64,000 bases of DNA from UBA4744 sp963723165 (GCA_963723165.1 CAVRPP010000005.1:1-64000); one strand, 5' to 3'; counted from the stretch's first letter, positions 52,232-60,976 are shown. Notes: generated by a model not told the origin, from the letters alone. Made by a program: numbers and translations.

Positions 52232-52390
52232 CTAGGGCGTCACGGGATTGCCCCAGAAGGCTCTCAAACCATCCGAGATCTTCTCGCCCGCATCGTTGAT
52301 CCAGGTGCCGTCCGGCGCCTGCGGAGCCAGGACAACAAAGCCGATCATCACGACGAGCACCAGGACCACGGCCAGGAAGAGCTTTCTCAC
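52232..52390 (-). CDS. 52-residue membrane or secreted protein
   Basis: GTG 52390 opens MRKLFLAVVLVLVVMIGFVV, a basic start plus one hydrophobic helix, followed by LAPQAPDGTWINDAGEKIS and a short tail ending NPVTP. The frame fills almost exactly the gap between the convergent MFS gene and the YcaQ-like gene. No strong ribosome binding site is visible. It is too short for homology by eye; the helix plus small domain resembles the layout of the IHDSW-repeat protein, but with no shared motif. Confidence 0.45.
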   Translation of the reverse strand: MRKLFLAVVLVLVVMIGFVVLAPQAPDGTWINDAGEKISDGLRAFWGNPVTP

Positions 52391-52402
52391 GATCGTAGAA
52401 GC

Positions 52403-53608
52403 CTATCGCCGGCCCGGACCGGCGCCCAGGGACCGCCCGAGATGAGCAGCCAGATCACCGTTGAGACGGACATGTACACCGTCGAGACCGAGCCAGGAGG
52501 CCATCAGGTCGAGTTCTGCCGCAAGCGGTCCGGTCACCGACCCCGCCGGGAACCCGGGTTCGAGATGAGCCCCCTGAACCAGCAATACTCCGGCTTGCCG
52601 GTCGGCTTTGAGATCCACCCGAGCGACAAGGTCCTCGCCCAGCAGGAACGGCAACACGTAGTAGCCGTAGCGCCGTTTCGGTTTCGGAACGTAGATCTCG
52701 ATTCGGTAATGAAAGCCGAAGAGCCTTTCCGTGCGGTCCCGGTACCAGATCAGGGAATCAAACGGCGATAGCAACGCCCGGGCTTGCACAGCGCGGGGAA
52801 TCGTCGCTTCCGGATGCAGATAGGCGGGCTTTGGCCAACCTTCAACCTCTACTTGATGGAGAGCCCCGGCGGTCACCAGGCGCTCGACCTGCCCCCGTAC
52901 ATCAGCCACCCGCATCCGGAAATAGTCGGCTAGATCATTCACGGTCGCGATGCCCTGCGCCCGGGCGGCGATCAACGTGCGTTCCCGCACCGAAGTCTCC
53001 GGGTCCATCACAGGTCCGTCGAGCGTGCCCGCCGGATAAACCCTCTCGGCGAGATCGTAGACCTTAGAGAACGTAGCCGGACGATGAGAAATCGCCAACC
53101 TTCCCTTGACATACAGCCAATCGAGGGCTGAAGAGCCCTTGCCCATCCCCCACCAGGGACCGGTCCGGCGCCCGGGGTCGTCGAGGGTGGCGCTGGTCAA
53201 CGGCCCTCGTGTCGCTACCTCCTCATAGACCTGTTCGACATAGCCCGGATGCTCCTCCATGACCGCCCGAATCTGACCCCACGCTTCAATGGCTTCCATC
53301 CGGGGCCGCAGCAAGGGAAGTACAACTCCAGTGCTGTACGAGGCCGCATGGAACAGGTATTCGAACAACTCCCGCCTGCGGTGTGTCGCTTCGTCCAATA
53401 GCTCCCGTGGATAGGTACCGAGCCGGGAGAAGACCGGCAGGTAGTGCGAGCGTTCCAGGACGTTGACCGAGTCGACCTGCAGGATGGCGACCCGATCGAT
53501 GACCCGGCGAAGGTGTCTGATATCGACGCGAGCGGTCGGCCGGGGTTCGGCGAAACCCTGAGCTGCCAGGGCGATGCGACGGGCTTGTTGAGCGCTGAAA
53601 ATGCGCAT
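52403..53608 (-). CDS. YcaQ-like DNA glycosylase (winged-helix HTH_42 family)
   Basis: The 401-residue protein belongs to the YcaQ/AlkX winged-helix family that unhooks DNA interstrand crosslinks in E. coli. It has the N-terminal SAQQARRIALAAQGF, the VAILQVDSVNVLERSHYLPVF region with the catalytic QxD (Q..D of the family), RELFEYLFHAASY, three winged-helix domains and the C-terminal LLSPFDSLIWYRDRTERLFGF and PKRRYGYYVLPFLLGEDLVA. Length is near the family's usual 400. ATG 53608 (MRIFSAQQ) is the natural start. It lies in a neighbourhood with imuA'-imuB and Fpg/Nei genes. Confidence 0.88.
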   Translation of the reverse strand: MRIFSAQQARRIALAAQGFAEPRPTARVDIRHLRRVIDRVAILQVDSVNVLERSHYLPVFSRLGTYPRELLDEATHRRRELFEYLFHAASYSTGVVLPLLRPRMEAIEAWGQIRAVMEEHPGYVEQVYEEVATRGPLTSATLDDPGRRTGPWWGMGKGSSALDWLYVKGRLAISHRPATFSKVYDLAERVYPAGTLDGPVMDPETSVRERTLIAARAQGIATVNDLADYFRMRVADVRGQVERLVTAGALHQVEVEGWPKPAYLHPEATIPRAVQARALLSPFDSLIWYRDRTERLFGFHYRIEIYVPKPKRRYGYYVLPFLLGEDLVARVDLKADRQAGVLLVQGAHLEPGFPAGSVTGPLAAELDLMASWLGLDGVHVRLNGDLAAHLGRSLGAGPGRR

Positions 53609-53665
53609 GGGGCTCCGCGGTGAGGAACCCGGCACTCTACCCGACCGCCGTCTACGCTTGCCGCC

Positions 53666-54400
53666 ATGATTGCCGCACTTCGGACTCCCCTTACCTACCT
53701 GGTCGGCCTGCTCGCCACCGGGGTAGCTGCCGTTGCCGTGATCATCACCAGCATGCTGGTGCCGGAATCGCCACTCATCGACCGTATGGTGCGAGGCTGG
53801 GCCCGGGTGGTTCTATGGGGCGGTGGCGTGCGATTGAACGTGATCGGAGCCGACAACGTCGATCCGTCTGCGTCGTATGTTGTGACGTCCAACCATCAAT
53901 CGAGCTTCGACATCATGGCTCACTTCCTGGCGCTGCCGGTCCCCATCCGGTTCCTGGCGAAGAAGGAACTCTTCGGCGTGCCGCTGCTCGGATGGGCGCT
54001 GAAAAGGCTGCACATGGTCCCCGTCGACCGGTCTGCGGGCAGGACCGTCTATGAAGAGATCGAGCAAAACGCTGCCGCCACTATTGCTGAGGGCAAATCG
54101 ATAATCGTCTACCCCGAGGGAACCCGCACGAAAACAGGCAATCTGCTGCCCTTCAAGAAGGGGGCATTCTTCATCGCCGTGCGCACCGGCCTGGCCATAC
54201 TGCCGACGACTATTGCGGGTTCGCACGAAGCCTGGCTACCACGAGCCAGGATCATTAGAGGTGGCACCATCACCGTCGCCATCGGTGAACCGATCCCCAC
54301 CCACAACCTGACGGTTGATGATGCTCCTCGCCTCCGGGATGAGGCGCACGCTGCAATCGAGTCGAAACTGGTCGAGCTGCGGTCGAACCCCGTCGGATGA
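53666..54400 (+). CDS. plsC: 1-acyl-sn-glycerol-3-phosphate acyltransferase
   Basis: The 244-residue protein starts with a membrane helix (YLVGLLATGVAAVAVIITSML) and has the four acyltransferase motifs: SNHQSSFDIM (NHxxxxD catalytic), FGVPLLGWALKRL near the substrate site, YPEGTRTKTG and ILPTTIAGSHEA. It transfers an acyl chain to lysophosphatidic acid in phospholipid synthesis. It is divergent to the YcaQ-like gene with a 57-bp gap. Confidence 0.9.
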   Translation: MIAALRTPLTYLVGLLATGVAAVAVIITSMLVPESPLIDRMVRGWARVVLWGGGVRLNVIGADNVDPSASYVVTSNHQSSFDIMAHFLALPVPIRFLAKKELFGVPLLGWALKRLHMVPVDRSAGRTVYEEIEQNAAATIAEGKSIIVYPEGTRTKTGNLLPFKKGAFFIAVRTGLAILPTTIAGSHEAWLPRARIIRGGTITVAIGEPIPTHNLTVDDAPRLRDEAHAAIESKLVELRSNPVG

Positions 54401-54430
54401 TTGTTCGGTGGACGGTGCCGGCCGGACGGC

Positions 54431-55900
54431 TCAGTCATAAACCCCGATGACAAACGTCTGATCATTGCGAAGCTCGCACAGCAATGCTCCTGCCGAGGTC
54501 ACCACCTGATACCGGTCGACCTGGGGTTCACCCTGCCACCAGCGACCCAGTTTTCGCCAGGGGCCCGCCCAGTTCAGAACCGGCTCCCAGCGGCTGCGCA
54601 ACCGAACCCGGGAAGGCATACCGCCATCCCATTCCACTTCGAGCAACTGCGGTTCCGGCGGCACCAGGGCGGGAGAGGGCCCGGGCGTTGATCCCGGCCA
54701 GGGAGCACCGGGATCCCGTTCAAGCGCAGGTGGATCGTCACCCCACCGATGCCAGCGAACCTGTTCGATAGGATCGCGGCCCCCCTGGGGCCTGCCTTCC
54801 AACACTGCGTCCGGCCCGAGAAGCGCTTGCACCCGGGCAACGGCCCGCTCCGCCTCTATCCGGGCCGAAACATCTTCCAGCAGCGTCAACTGCCGCCCCT
54901 CCCCCGACAGGTCCCCGGGAGAAAGCGTCAATTGCACTACCCCGCCCGGTATTCCGGCCGATTCGTTCCAGGCCCGCAACTGCCACCAGACCCGTTCGGC
55001 CAGGGTCTCATCCGTGAACGGATCGGCGCTTCTCCACACCCGGATCCGCTCGGTGCCGTCTGCGGCCCGAGCGCTCACTTCAACCCGGTGGGGCGCAACG
55101 CCGCTTCCCGTCATCGCTTCCATCAGCCGATGGGAAAGTGCCCGGGCGGCGAACCCGACCTGCTCGAGAAGGATAAGCGGCTCCTCGAAACGCTCCGTCA
55201 CCGAAGGATCCTCGGGAAGGCTCCGTGGCTCGGCGGATCGATCTTCGCCGCTGGCCAACCGATGGGCATTGAGCCCGGCCGGTCCAAACCGGGACAGCAT
55301 GGCCGGTCTCGGCAAAGAGGCAAGTTCCCCCAAGGTCCCGATTCCCAACCAACGGAATGTGGCTACCAGCTCCTCTTTGCCCAGTACCCCAACGTCCAAC
55401 GACGCTAGAAACTGCCGGTCGTCATCGACAATAAAAGGCTCTTCGCCGGCCACTTCCGCCGCCCAACGTGCCGCAAAGGGACCTCCAGCAACACCGATGC
55501 GGCCACCTGCTCCGGCCGCTTCTCCAACAGCTCGCGACAGGACGGCAACCAGAGCCGGCTCGCCACCGTAGTAGCGAATGGCCCCATCGATGGGAACGAA
55601 CAGGAGGCCGGGATCGGCGACTTCGACCCTCGGGATGAGTTCCTCAACCGCAGCGGCTACCGGCTCAAAAGTGAGCGATTCGGCCGCATGGTCCTGCTCG
55701 AGCGTGGTCCCGCCCGGACAGAGCACTTCAGCCTCCGGGCGACGCATACCGAGTCGCGCCCCCGCCTCACGGGCATGCTGATTGAAGGCGACCACCCGGG
55801 GGGTGGCCGACCTATCGACCACCAGACAAGCTCTATCCGGCGGCGCGTCTTGCCGGCGCAGCGGCCAGTCGGGAAACCATACGCACAACGTCCGCACCAT
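54431..55900 (-). CDS. imuB: ImuB-type Y-family polymerase-like protein
   Basis: The 489-residue protein is a ImuB-class DinB-like subunit of the mutasome. It has VWFPDWPLRRQDAPPDR at the N-terminus, AFNQHAREAGARLGMRRPEA, FVPIDGAIRYYGGEPALVA (where active Y-polymerases have S-x-DE), the HhH-like LGIGTLGELASLPRPAMLSR and a long C-terminal OB-like tail (VEWDGGMPSRVRLRSRW). The palm's acidic pair is not conserved, as expected for ImuB, which works as a scaffold for DnaE2 and the beta clamp. ATG 55900 follows GAGGTGGAGG; the gene overlaps imuA' by 68 bp, so both come from the SOS-controlled transcript. Confidence 0.9.
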   Translation of the reverse strand: MVRTLCVWFPDWPLRRQDAPPDRACLVVDRSATPRVVAFNQHAREAGARLGMRRPEAEVLCPGGTTLEQDHAAESLTFEPVAAAVEELIPRVEVADPGLLFVPIDGAIRYYGGEPALVAVLSRAVGEAAGAGGRIGVAGGPFAARWAAEVAGEEPFIVDDDRQFLASLDVGVLGKEELVATFRWLGIGTLGELASLPRPAMLSRFGPAGLNAHRLASGEDRSAEPRSLPEDPSVTERFEEPLILLEQVGFAARALSHRLMEAMTGSGVAPHRVEVSARAADGTERIRVWRSADPFTDETLAERVWWQLRAWNESAGIPGGVVQLTLSPGDLSGEGRQLTLLEDVSARIEAERAVARVQALLGPDAVLEGRPQGGRDPIEQVRWHRWGDDPPALERDPGAPWPGSTPGPSPALVPPEPQLLEVEWDGGMPSRVRLRSRWEPVLNWAGPWRKLGRWWQGEPQVDRYQVVTSAGALLCELRNDQTFVIGVYD

Positions 55901-56456
55901 CGTCCTCCACCTCAATTACCCGTTCGATGCCAGACATCCCTTTCCCGGATGCTTCCAACACCAACCGCCTCCCGGTGAGCCGCCCATGACCGGCGTCGGG
56001 ACCGTCCCAGGCCACTTCCCTGCCCTGATAACGCACAAATGCCACCCCGGCCGGCAGATCACCGTTCAGCGGATGCAACAACAGGGCAGATCGCCGTGAC
56101 CTGGCCAATGCTGCCAGTCGCCGCAACACCGACTCCCGCACGCCCGGGGGCACCTCTGCGTACACGGCCCGAATTCCCTCCAGCAACGCGGCCGTCGCCT
56201 TGGGCCACAGCAACCGATCAGAACACCGCACAATGACCAATCGTTCCGGGGGAATCCCCACCTCCCAGGCCATCAGAGGATTCACCCATCCGCGCACATC
56301 CAGGTACACCACCGGACCGGTTCGGGATGATTTGGCCAGCATCGACATACCCACCCTGGTGAGCCCCAACCCGGGCTGCCCGACCAGGCCGATCACCTTG
56401 CCCGGCTCAACAGTCAGGTGGTCTAGAAGGGAAATAGTGTTGGGAGCGTTTTCCAC
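55833..56456 (-). CDS. imuA': ImuA'-type RecA-like protein
   Basis: The 207-residue protein is RecA-like without the full RecA core: GKVIGLVGQPGLGLTRVGMS (degenerate Walker A), VVYLDVRGWVNP, IVRCSDRLLWPKATAALLEG and a short C-terminus. ImuA' binds RecA/ImuB and is needed for mutasome function in mycobacteria. ATG 56456 lies 15 nt after a LexA box. It is the first gene of the imuA'-imuB operon. Confidence 0.85.
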   Translation of the reverse strand: MENAPNTISLLDHLTVEPGKVIGLVGQPGLGLTRVGMSMLAKSSRTGPVVYLDVRGWVNPLMAWEVGIPPERLVIVRCSDRLLWPKATAALLEGIRAVYAEVPPGVRESVLRRLAALARSRRSALLLHPLNGDLPAGVAFVRYQGREVAWDGPDAGHGRLTGRRLVLEASGKGMSGIERVIEVEDDGADVVRMVSRLAAAPARRAAG

Positions 56457-56471
56457 AGGAAGTCCAATCTA

Positions 56472-56487
56472 TCGAACATATGTTCGA
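56472..56487. promoter_or_regulatory. LexA/SOS box upstream of imuA'-imuB
   Basis: TCGAACATATGTTCGA is identical to the palindrome before dnaE2 (44748-44763). The flanks also match (CTATCGAACATATGTTCGAT), and both are 15 nt from ATG. Such identity outside the palindrome suggests the two promoters share more than the operator or derive from an ancestral cassette. Confidence 0.9.
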
Positions 56488-56560
56488 TAGGCAAGACCGC
56501 GAAAAACATCCTCGCTCTCCGTTCAAGAACGTTGACGACTGACTCGGGTAGGGTTGCGCC

Positions 56561-57820
56561 GTGTTGGAGCTGACCGCAACCGACCGTTCCATGCTCACCG
56601 GCGATCACGGAGAAGCCACGCAGCTCGCCATGCAGATCGTCGTCCGGCTCGCCGAAATCATGGGCGCCGACCGGCTCTTGGATATCACCGGTGCACATAT
56701 CGACTCGTGTCTCTACCACGGACGGTCCGGCCTCGATTTTGCCGATCGCCTGGCAGAAGGTGGTGGCCGCGTGGTGGTGCCGACCTCCCTCAACGTGTCA
56801 TCCCTCGACCTGCTCCACCCCGATCTCTACCGCGGCGATCCGGAGACGGCCCGACTTGCCCATCGCCTCATGGAGCGATACGAGGAGATGGGCTGCCGCC
56901 CCACCTGGACGTGTGCCCCGTACCAACTGCCCGACCGGCCCGGTTTCGGTGAGCAGGTGGCGTGGGCCGAATCGAATGCAATCGTTTTCGCCAACTCGGT
57001 ACTCGGTGCCCGGACCAACCGCTACGGCGATTTCATCGACATCTGCGCGGCGATCACCGGCCGGGCGCCCGCCGCCGGGCTGCACCTGACCCACAATCGG
57101 TACGCCGACGTCGTGATCAAGCTCGAGGGGGTCTCCGTCGACCTGCTCGATCGTGATGTGGCGTATCCGGTACTCGGACACCTGATCGGCGACGTCGTGG
57201 GGAAACGGGTACCGGTGATCGTCGGACTACCGCCCGCAGTCTCAGAAGACCGCCTCAAAGCGATCGGTGCGGCTGCTGCTTCTTCGGGGTCCGTCGGAAT
57301 GTTCCACGCAGTCGGCAGCACCCCCGAGGCGCCAACCCTCGAAGAGGCGCTCGGAGGGAAAGAACCGGGAACAACCATCGTCGTTGAGCCCAACGACCTG
57401 CGCCGAGCGCGGGATCAGTTGAGCACGACTCGAACGCAGGACCTCGGAGCGGTGAGTATCGGCACCCCTCACTATTCCATCGACGAGTTTCAGCATTTGA
57501 TTCCCCTGGTCGCCGACCGCCGATTTATCGTGCCCTTCTATGTATCGACCGGGCGCGCGGTCCTCGAAGAGGTACAGCGCCGTGGGTGGCTTTCCAACCT
57601 GGAGAAGGCCGGGATCCAGATCGTCACGGACACCTGCACGTATATCACGCCGATTCTGGCGGATGTCACCGGCCCGGTCATGACCGACTCCGGCAAGTGG
57701 GCGTATTACGCACCCGGCAACATAGGGGTCGACGTCGTCTACGGCAGCACCGAGGATTGCGTTGTTTCGGCCCTCGCCGGCCGGGTGGTTCGGGATGAGG
57801 CGGTGTGGTCCGATGCCTGA
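56561..57820 (+). CDS. Aconitase X, large (catalytic) subunit
   Basis: The 419-residue protein matches aconitase X (AcnX, DUF521): the N-terminal LDITGAHIDSCLYHGRSG with a cysteine that corresponds to the iron-sulfur ligand or replacement, PTSLNVSSLDLLHPD, WTCAPYQLPDRPGFGEQVAWAESNAI, FANSVLGARTNRYGDFIDI, GLHLTHNRYADV and the C-terminal TDTCTYITPILADVTGPVMTDSGKWAYYAPG. Bacterial two-subunit AcnX are cis-3-hydroxyproline dehydratases; archaeal ones dehydrate mevalonate 5-phosphate. Which applies is not known, and no hydroxyproline genes are nearby. The gene overlaps the small subunit by 8 bp. Confidence 0.88.
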   Translation: MLELTATDRSMLTGDHGEATQLAMQIVVRLAEIMGADRLLDITGAHIDSCLYHGRSGLDFADRLAEGGGRVVVPTSLNVSSLDLLHPDLYRGDPETARLAHRLMERYEEMGCRPTWTCAPYQLPDRPGFGEQVAWAESNAIVFANSVLGARTNRYGDFIDICAAITGRAPAAGLHLTHNRYADVVIKLEGVSVDLLDRDVAYPVLGHLIGDVVGKRVPVIVGLPPAVSEDRLKAIGAAAASSGSVGMFHAVGSTPEAPTLEEALGGKEPGTTIVVEPNDLRRARDQLSTTRTQDLGAVSIGTPHYSIDEFQHLIPLVADRRFIVPFYVSTGRAVLEEVQRRGWLSNLEKAGIQIVTDTCTYITPILADVTGPVMTDSGKWAYYAPGNIGVDVVYGSTEDCVVSALAGRVVRDEAVWSDA

Positions 57821-58232
57821 GGGGTCACGGGTACTCGTCGATGGTCGAGGGGCCGGACCGGCCTTGGTGCTGGAGCGGCCGCTGAGCTTCTGGGGAGGCC
57901 TCGATGCGACCACCGGACAGATCATTGATCAGCGCCACCCTCAGGCAGGAGCGTCGGTGAGTGGCACTGTGCTGTTCATGGAGACCGGGCGCGGCTCCAG
58001 TTCGGCGTCGTCGGTGCTCGCCGAAGCGGTTCGGTTGAGGACCGCACCGGCCGCCATCGTGATGCTGGAACCCGACGAGATCGTCGCCCTCGGCGCCATC
58101 GTTGCCGGGGAGTTGTACGGCATTGCCCTCCCGGTGGTGGTGGTCGACCGGGAATTGTTCCGATCGTTTCGGACCGGTGAGCAGATCTCGGTGCGGGGCA
58201 GCACTATTGCGAGGACAGACGCCGCCACCTAA
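57813..58232 (+). CDS. Aconitase X, small (swivel) subunit
   Basis: The 139-residue protein is the swivel-domain partner (DUF126): RVLVDGRGAGPALVLERPLS with the family's GxxxG.a, WGGLDATTGQIID, HPQAGASVSGTVLFMETGRG SSSA in one conserved run split here by a space, and ALGAIVAGELYGIALPVVV. It closes over the active site of the large subunit. ATG 57813 overlaps the large-subunit stop, so the pair is translated together. Confidence 0.88.
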   Translation: MPEGSRVLVDGRGAGPALVLERPLSFWGGLDATTGQIIDQRHPQAGASVSGTVLFMETGRGSSSASSVLAEAVRLRTAPAAIVMLEPDEIVALGAIVAGELYGIALPVVVVDRELFRSFRTGEQISVRGSTIARTDAAT

Positions 58233-58260
58233 ACCTCGACCCTTCTGTTGCGGTCGTGGG

Positions 58261-58713
58261 TCAGACTTCCCGGGGAGGGATGTCACTCATGCGTGGAATG
58301 GCTCCCAACGACTCCTCCACCCTCCGGACGTGTTTGACGCATTCCTCGATCAGCTCGATGAGAACCCCTCGATCGACGTCGTCGAGCCGCTTCAGGTGAA
58401 CCGTCGATTTGCCAGCGCGGTGCGGACCCAACCGACCGAGGATGTCTTCGAAGCCGCGCAAACCCGACATGATGTACAGGGTGAGACGGTCTTTCCGGGG
58501 AGAGAACCCAACCGTAAAGAAGTCGCCTTCCTGTCCGGTTGCGTATCGATAGTGATACCGGCCGTAGCCGATGGTGTTGGAGCCCCACACCTTGGGTTCC
58601 TCGCCGGTTACCTCGCTCATCAGATCGAGCAGGTCCGACGCGTCCGCCCTCCTCCGCCCATCCCCGACCGCTTCGACTAGTCCTACGGCGGCACGCCGGT
58701 CCGAATCAGTCAT
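58261..58713 (-). CDS. DUF1801 domain protein
   Basis: The 150-residue protein matches DUF1801: ASDLLDLMSEVTGEEPKVWG, IGYGRYHYRYATGQEGDFFT then FSPRKDRLTLYIM, and a helical GKSTVHLKRLDDVDRGVLIE. The family adopts a small cytoplasmic alpha/beta fold of unknown role. It overlaps the Fpg/Nei gene by 8 bp on the same strand, so the two are co-transcribed. Confidence 0.82.
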   Translation of the reverse strand: MTDSDRRAAVGLVEAVGDGRRRADASDLLDLMSEVTGEEPKVWGSNTIGYGRYHYRYATGQEGDFFTVGFSPRKDRLTLYIMSGLRGFEDILGRLGPHRAGKSTVHLKRLDDVDRGVLIELIEECVKHVRRVEESLGAIPRMSDIPPREV

Positions 58714-59614
58714 GGGAATCCCCGCTGCGCTCCTCTAGATCCTCGATCGTCTTGGGCCAATCGCCTTTCAGTAAGCGGGACAACGAACGATCTGCCAGCA
58801 GCTTGCCGTTCGTCTGGCAGGTGGCGCAGTAGTTGGTTTCGTTGCTGGCGTAGACGATGCGCTGCACCGTGGAGCCACATACCGGACACGGCTCCCCGTA
58901 CTTGCCGTGCACCGCCATATCGGGCCGAAACGCAGTGACCTTCTTGGGGAATCCATCGCCGACCTCTGTGCGAAGCCGGTCGGTCCACGCGATGAGTGAT
59001 GTCTGGATGGCTTCAAAAAGCCGAGCCGTCTCGTCCTCGGTCAATTGGCCGGTCCGTTTCACGGGTGATAGGCGGGCACGATGCAGGATCTCATCTGAGT
59101 AAGCGTTGCCAATCCCCGAGAGTATCCGGGGATCTGTGAGCGCTCGTTTCATCGTCCGGTTCTCTCTCTGCAACGCTTGGGTGAAATCCTCGAGCGTGAT
59201 CTCCAACGGTTCCGCCCCTCCCCGGTCGTGGCTCGCGAGAGCGTCCTCACCGCGCACAATCCACAACCCGGCCCGCTTGCGGGTAGCCGCCTCGCGCAGG
59301 ATCACAGTGCCGTTCTCGAAATCGAGGGCTGCGAGACCGACCTTACGAGGAATCGAAGCTCCGGGAGTCGTCCAGGCGAACCGCCCGGCCACCATCAGAT
59401 GGATCACGACGAACAACTCTCCGCCCATATCGAAGACGATACGTTTTCCGATCCGGCGCAGACCCGTCACCGTCCGGCCCTCGACTGCGGTCACCGGTGG
59501 ATCGTATGTCCTCAGTACCGATGGAGATACCACCCGGATGCGGTCCAGGCGGCGACCGCCGACATATCGGTCCAAAGCTTCTATGTAGACAACCACATCC
59601 GGCAGTTCGGGCAT
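58706..59614 (-). CDS. Fpg/Nei family DNA glycosylase
   Basis: The 302-residue protein has the PELPD start with catalytic Pro and Glu, RRIGKRIVFDMGGELFVVIH with the Lys of the DNA-binding loop, RALTDPRILSGIGNAYSDEI (H2TH) and a C-terminal zinc finger CPVCG...CATCQ. It removes oxidised bases. In the zinc finger, where Fpg has an Arg that intercalates or contacts DNA, this protein has ASNETNYC, with Asn at that place. Such variants exist in several phyla and may have different lesion preference (inference). It is the first gene of a two-gene operon with DUF1801. Confidence 0.88.
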   Translation of the reverse strand: MPELPDVVVYIEALDRYVGGRRLDRIRVVSPSVLRTYDPPVTAVEGRTVTGLRRIGKRIVFDMGGELFVVIHLMVAGRFAWTTPGASIPRKVGLAALDFENGTVILREAATRKRAGLWIVRGEDALASHDRGGAEPLEITLEDFTQALQRENRTMKRALTDPRILSGIGNAYSDEILHRARLSPVKRTGQLTEDETARLFEAIQTSLIAWTDRLRTEVGDGFPKKVTAFRPDMAVHGKYGEPCPVCGSTVQRIVYASNETNYCATCQTNGKLLADRSLSRLLKGDWPKTIEDLEERSGDSHD

Positions 59615-60013
59615 GGAGTGAAGTTATCAGCAATCAGCCGTCCGCTGTCCACCAAAGGGAAAGCCTCAGAGGATCTTCACTCCTCTGTTTTGGGGGTCTT
59701 CTCGGAATCCTCTCTCGAGTTATCGCCCGATAAGTTCGGTGACGTCCTCCACCTTTCCCGGCGAGGCCAGTCAGTCCGATGTCACGGTCTGAAGATATCC
59801 CCTGAGTGGGAGCGCACATTGCCGGTTTTGTACGCCGAGATGCACGAAGTCGGCGCAGTTCTCATCGACGGGTCCCCGGCTGGACTCTGTGGTGCTCGGC
59901 CTCGCTTACTCGCTACGGGATGGGTTCGAATGTGTCCGTGATGGCGTGAGGTTCGGACACTCCTTCCCATTGGGTCGGTAGTGGATGCCCTTCGTAGTCT
60001 CCTGATCCCCGAA
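59615..60013. other. Intergenic stretch without a clear gene
   Basis: No gene or RNA is supported. A plus-strand frame from 59640 contains protein-like pieces (TLPVLYAEMHEVGAVLIDG), but it has no start and is interrupted. Both flanking genes read left (59614, 60976), so their promoters would lie in part of this DNA or upstream of 60976. Confidence 0.4.
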
Positions 60014-60976
60014 TCAGCCGGTCGGGTAGGACTCGAGTCCGGCCCAGTAGTGGTAGGCAATCTTGAGCACGCCGTCGACCTCGACGATGGTGTAGTTGGA
60101 TTGCCCCTCCAAGTGGGTAGCAGGTGTTTCCCAAATCCCCTCGACGGAGACGAACCAGGGTCCTTCCCCTGTCACGATCGGAGCGCCAACCTGCTCGTGC
60201 GTCCAGTTGTAGCCGAAGCCTTCCCTGACCAAGCGGTCGATGTTGGCTATGTTGGCAAAGCTCAGCCTGAACCCCTCGATGTCGTCCGTGTAGGCGTCCT
60301 CGTTGAGCACGAAGTCTTCTGTGGTGGCTGACCTGACGGCAGCCTCGTCACGTACTTCCCGTGCTGTCAGGTAGTTGTCGAGCAACGCCTGGATCTCCTC
60401 GTCTAGGCCGGTCGTTGCCTGGTCGGAGATGCCGGTCGGGCGGGACTGGGGGCCGGACTCGAGTCCGGCCCAGTAGTGGTTGGCAATCTTGAGCACGCCG
60501 TCGACCTCGATGATGGTGTAAGTGGCTTGCCCCTCCAAGTAGGCAGCGGACCATTTCCAAGTCTCCTCGACGGAGACGAACCAGGGTCCTTCCCCTGTCA
60601 CGATCGGGTCGCCAACCTGCTCATTCGTCCAGACGTGGTCGAACCCTGTCCTGACCACGCCGTTTATGTCATCGTTGACTGTATAGCTCACCCTGAAGGG
60701 AGAGTTCGCGTAGGCGTACTCCTTGAGCACGAAGTCTTCTGTGGTGGCTGACCTGACGGCAGCCTCGTCACGTACTTCCCATGCTGTGAGGTAGTTGTCG
60801 AGCAACTGCTGGATCTCCTCGTCTACGCCGGTCGTTGCCTGATCGGAGATGACCCGCGTTCCCAGGCCGACCACGGCTACCGCCAACACAACCAAGGCGA
60901 GCAACAGGAACCTTCTGCCTCGCACATCCTGCTTCAAACCTCCGGCCTCCGTGGGTCGCTCGGTCAGGCTTGTCAC
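60014..60976 (-). CDS. Membrane-anchored protein, two tandem NTF2-like domains
   Basis: The 320-residue product has an N-terminal helix (FLLLALVVLAVAVVGLG) and two near-identical domains of about 140 residues. Each starts ISDQATTG(V/L)DEEIQ, has DNYLTA.EVRDEAAVRSATTEDF, (N/T)EQVG.PIVTGEGPWFVSVE and ends VLKIA.HYWAGLES. The curved alpha+beta pattern with a Trp-rich floor fits the SnoaL/NTF2-like fold, used by lipid- or ligand-binding and isomerase-type proteins. Duplication is recent: units are 426 bp apart and much DNA is unchanged. GTG 60976 has GGAGGAGG 8 nt upstream; ATG 61012 and 61066 are alternatives. Confidence 0.72.
   Translation of the reverse strand: MTSLTERPTEAGGLKQDVRGRRFLLLALVVLAVAVVGLGTRVISDQATTGVDEEIQQLLDNYLTAWEVRDEAAVRSATTEDFVLKEYAYANSPFRVSYTVNDDINGVVRTGFDHVWTNEQVGDPIVTGEGPWFVSVEETWKWSAAYLEGQATYTIIEVDGVLKIANHYWAGLESGPQSRPTGISDQATTGLDEEIQALLDNYLTAREVRDEAAVRSATTEDFVLNEDAYTDDIEGFRLSFANIANIDRLVREGFGYNWTHEQVGAPIVTGEGPWFVSVEGIWETPATHLEGQSNYTIVEVDGVLKIAYHYWAGLESYPTG
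60031..60882 (-). repeat. In-frame tandem duplication, about 420-426 bp units
   Basis: Unit boundaries can be set at ACTCGAGTCC (60031 and 60457), 426 bp apart. The other end, CGGAGAT (near 60424 and 60844), is 420 bp apart, so the copies differ by one 6-bp indel. Long stretches (for example the region encoding EVRDEAAVRSATTEDF) are nearly identical. It encodes the two domains of the previous gene. Confidence 0.9.

Noticed and set aside
59910..59935. GGTTCGAAT, resembling a tRNA T-loop
   Set aside because: No acceptor, D or anticodon arms can be built around it.
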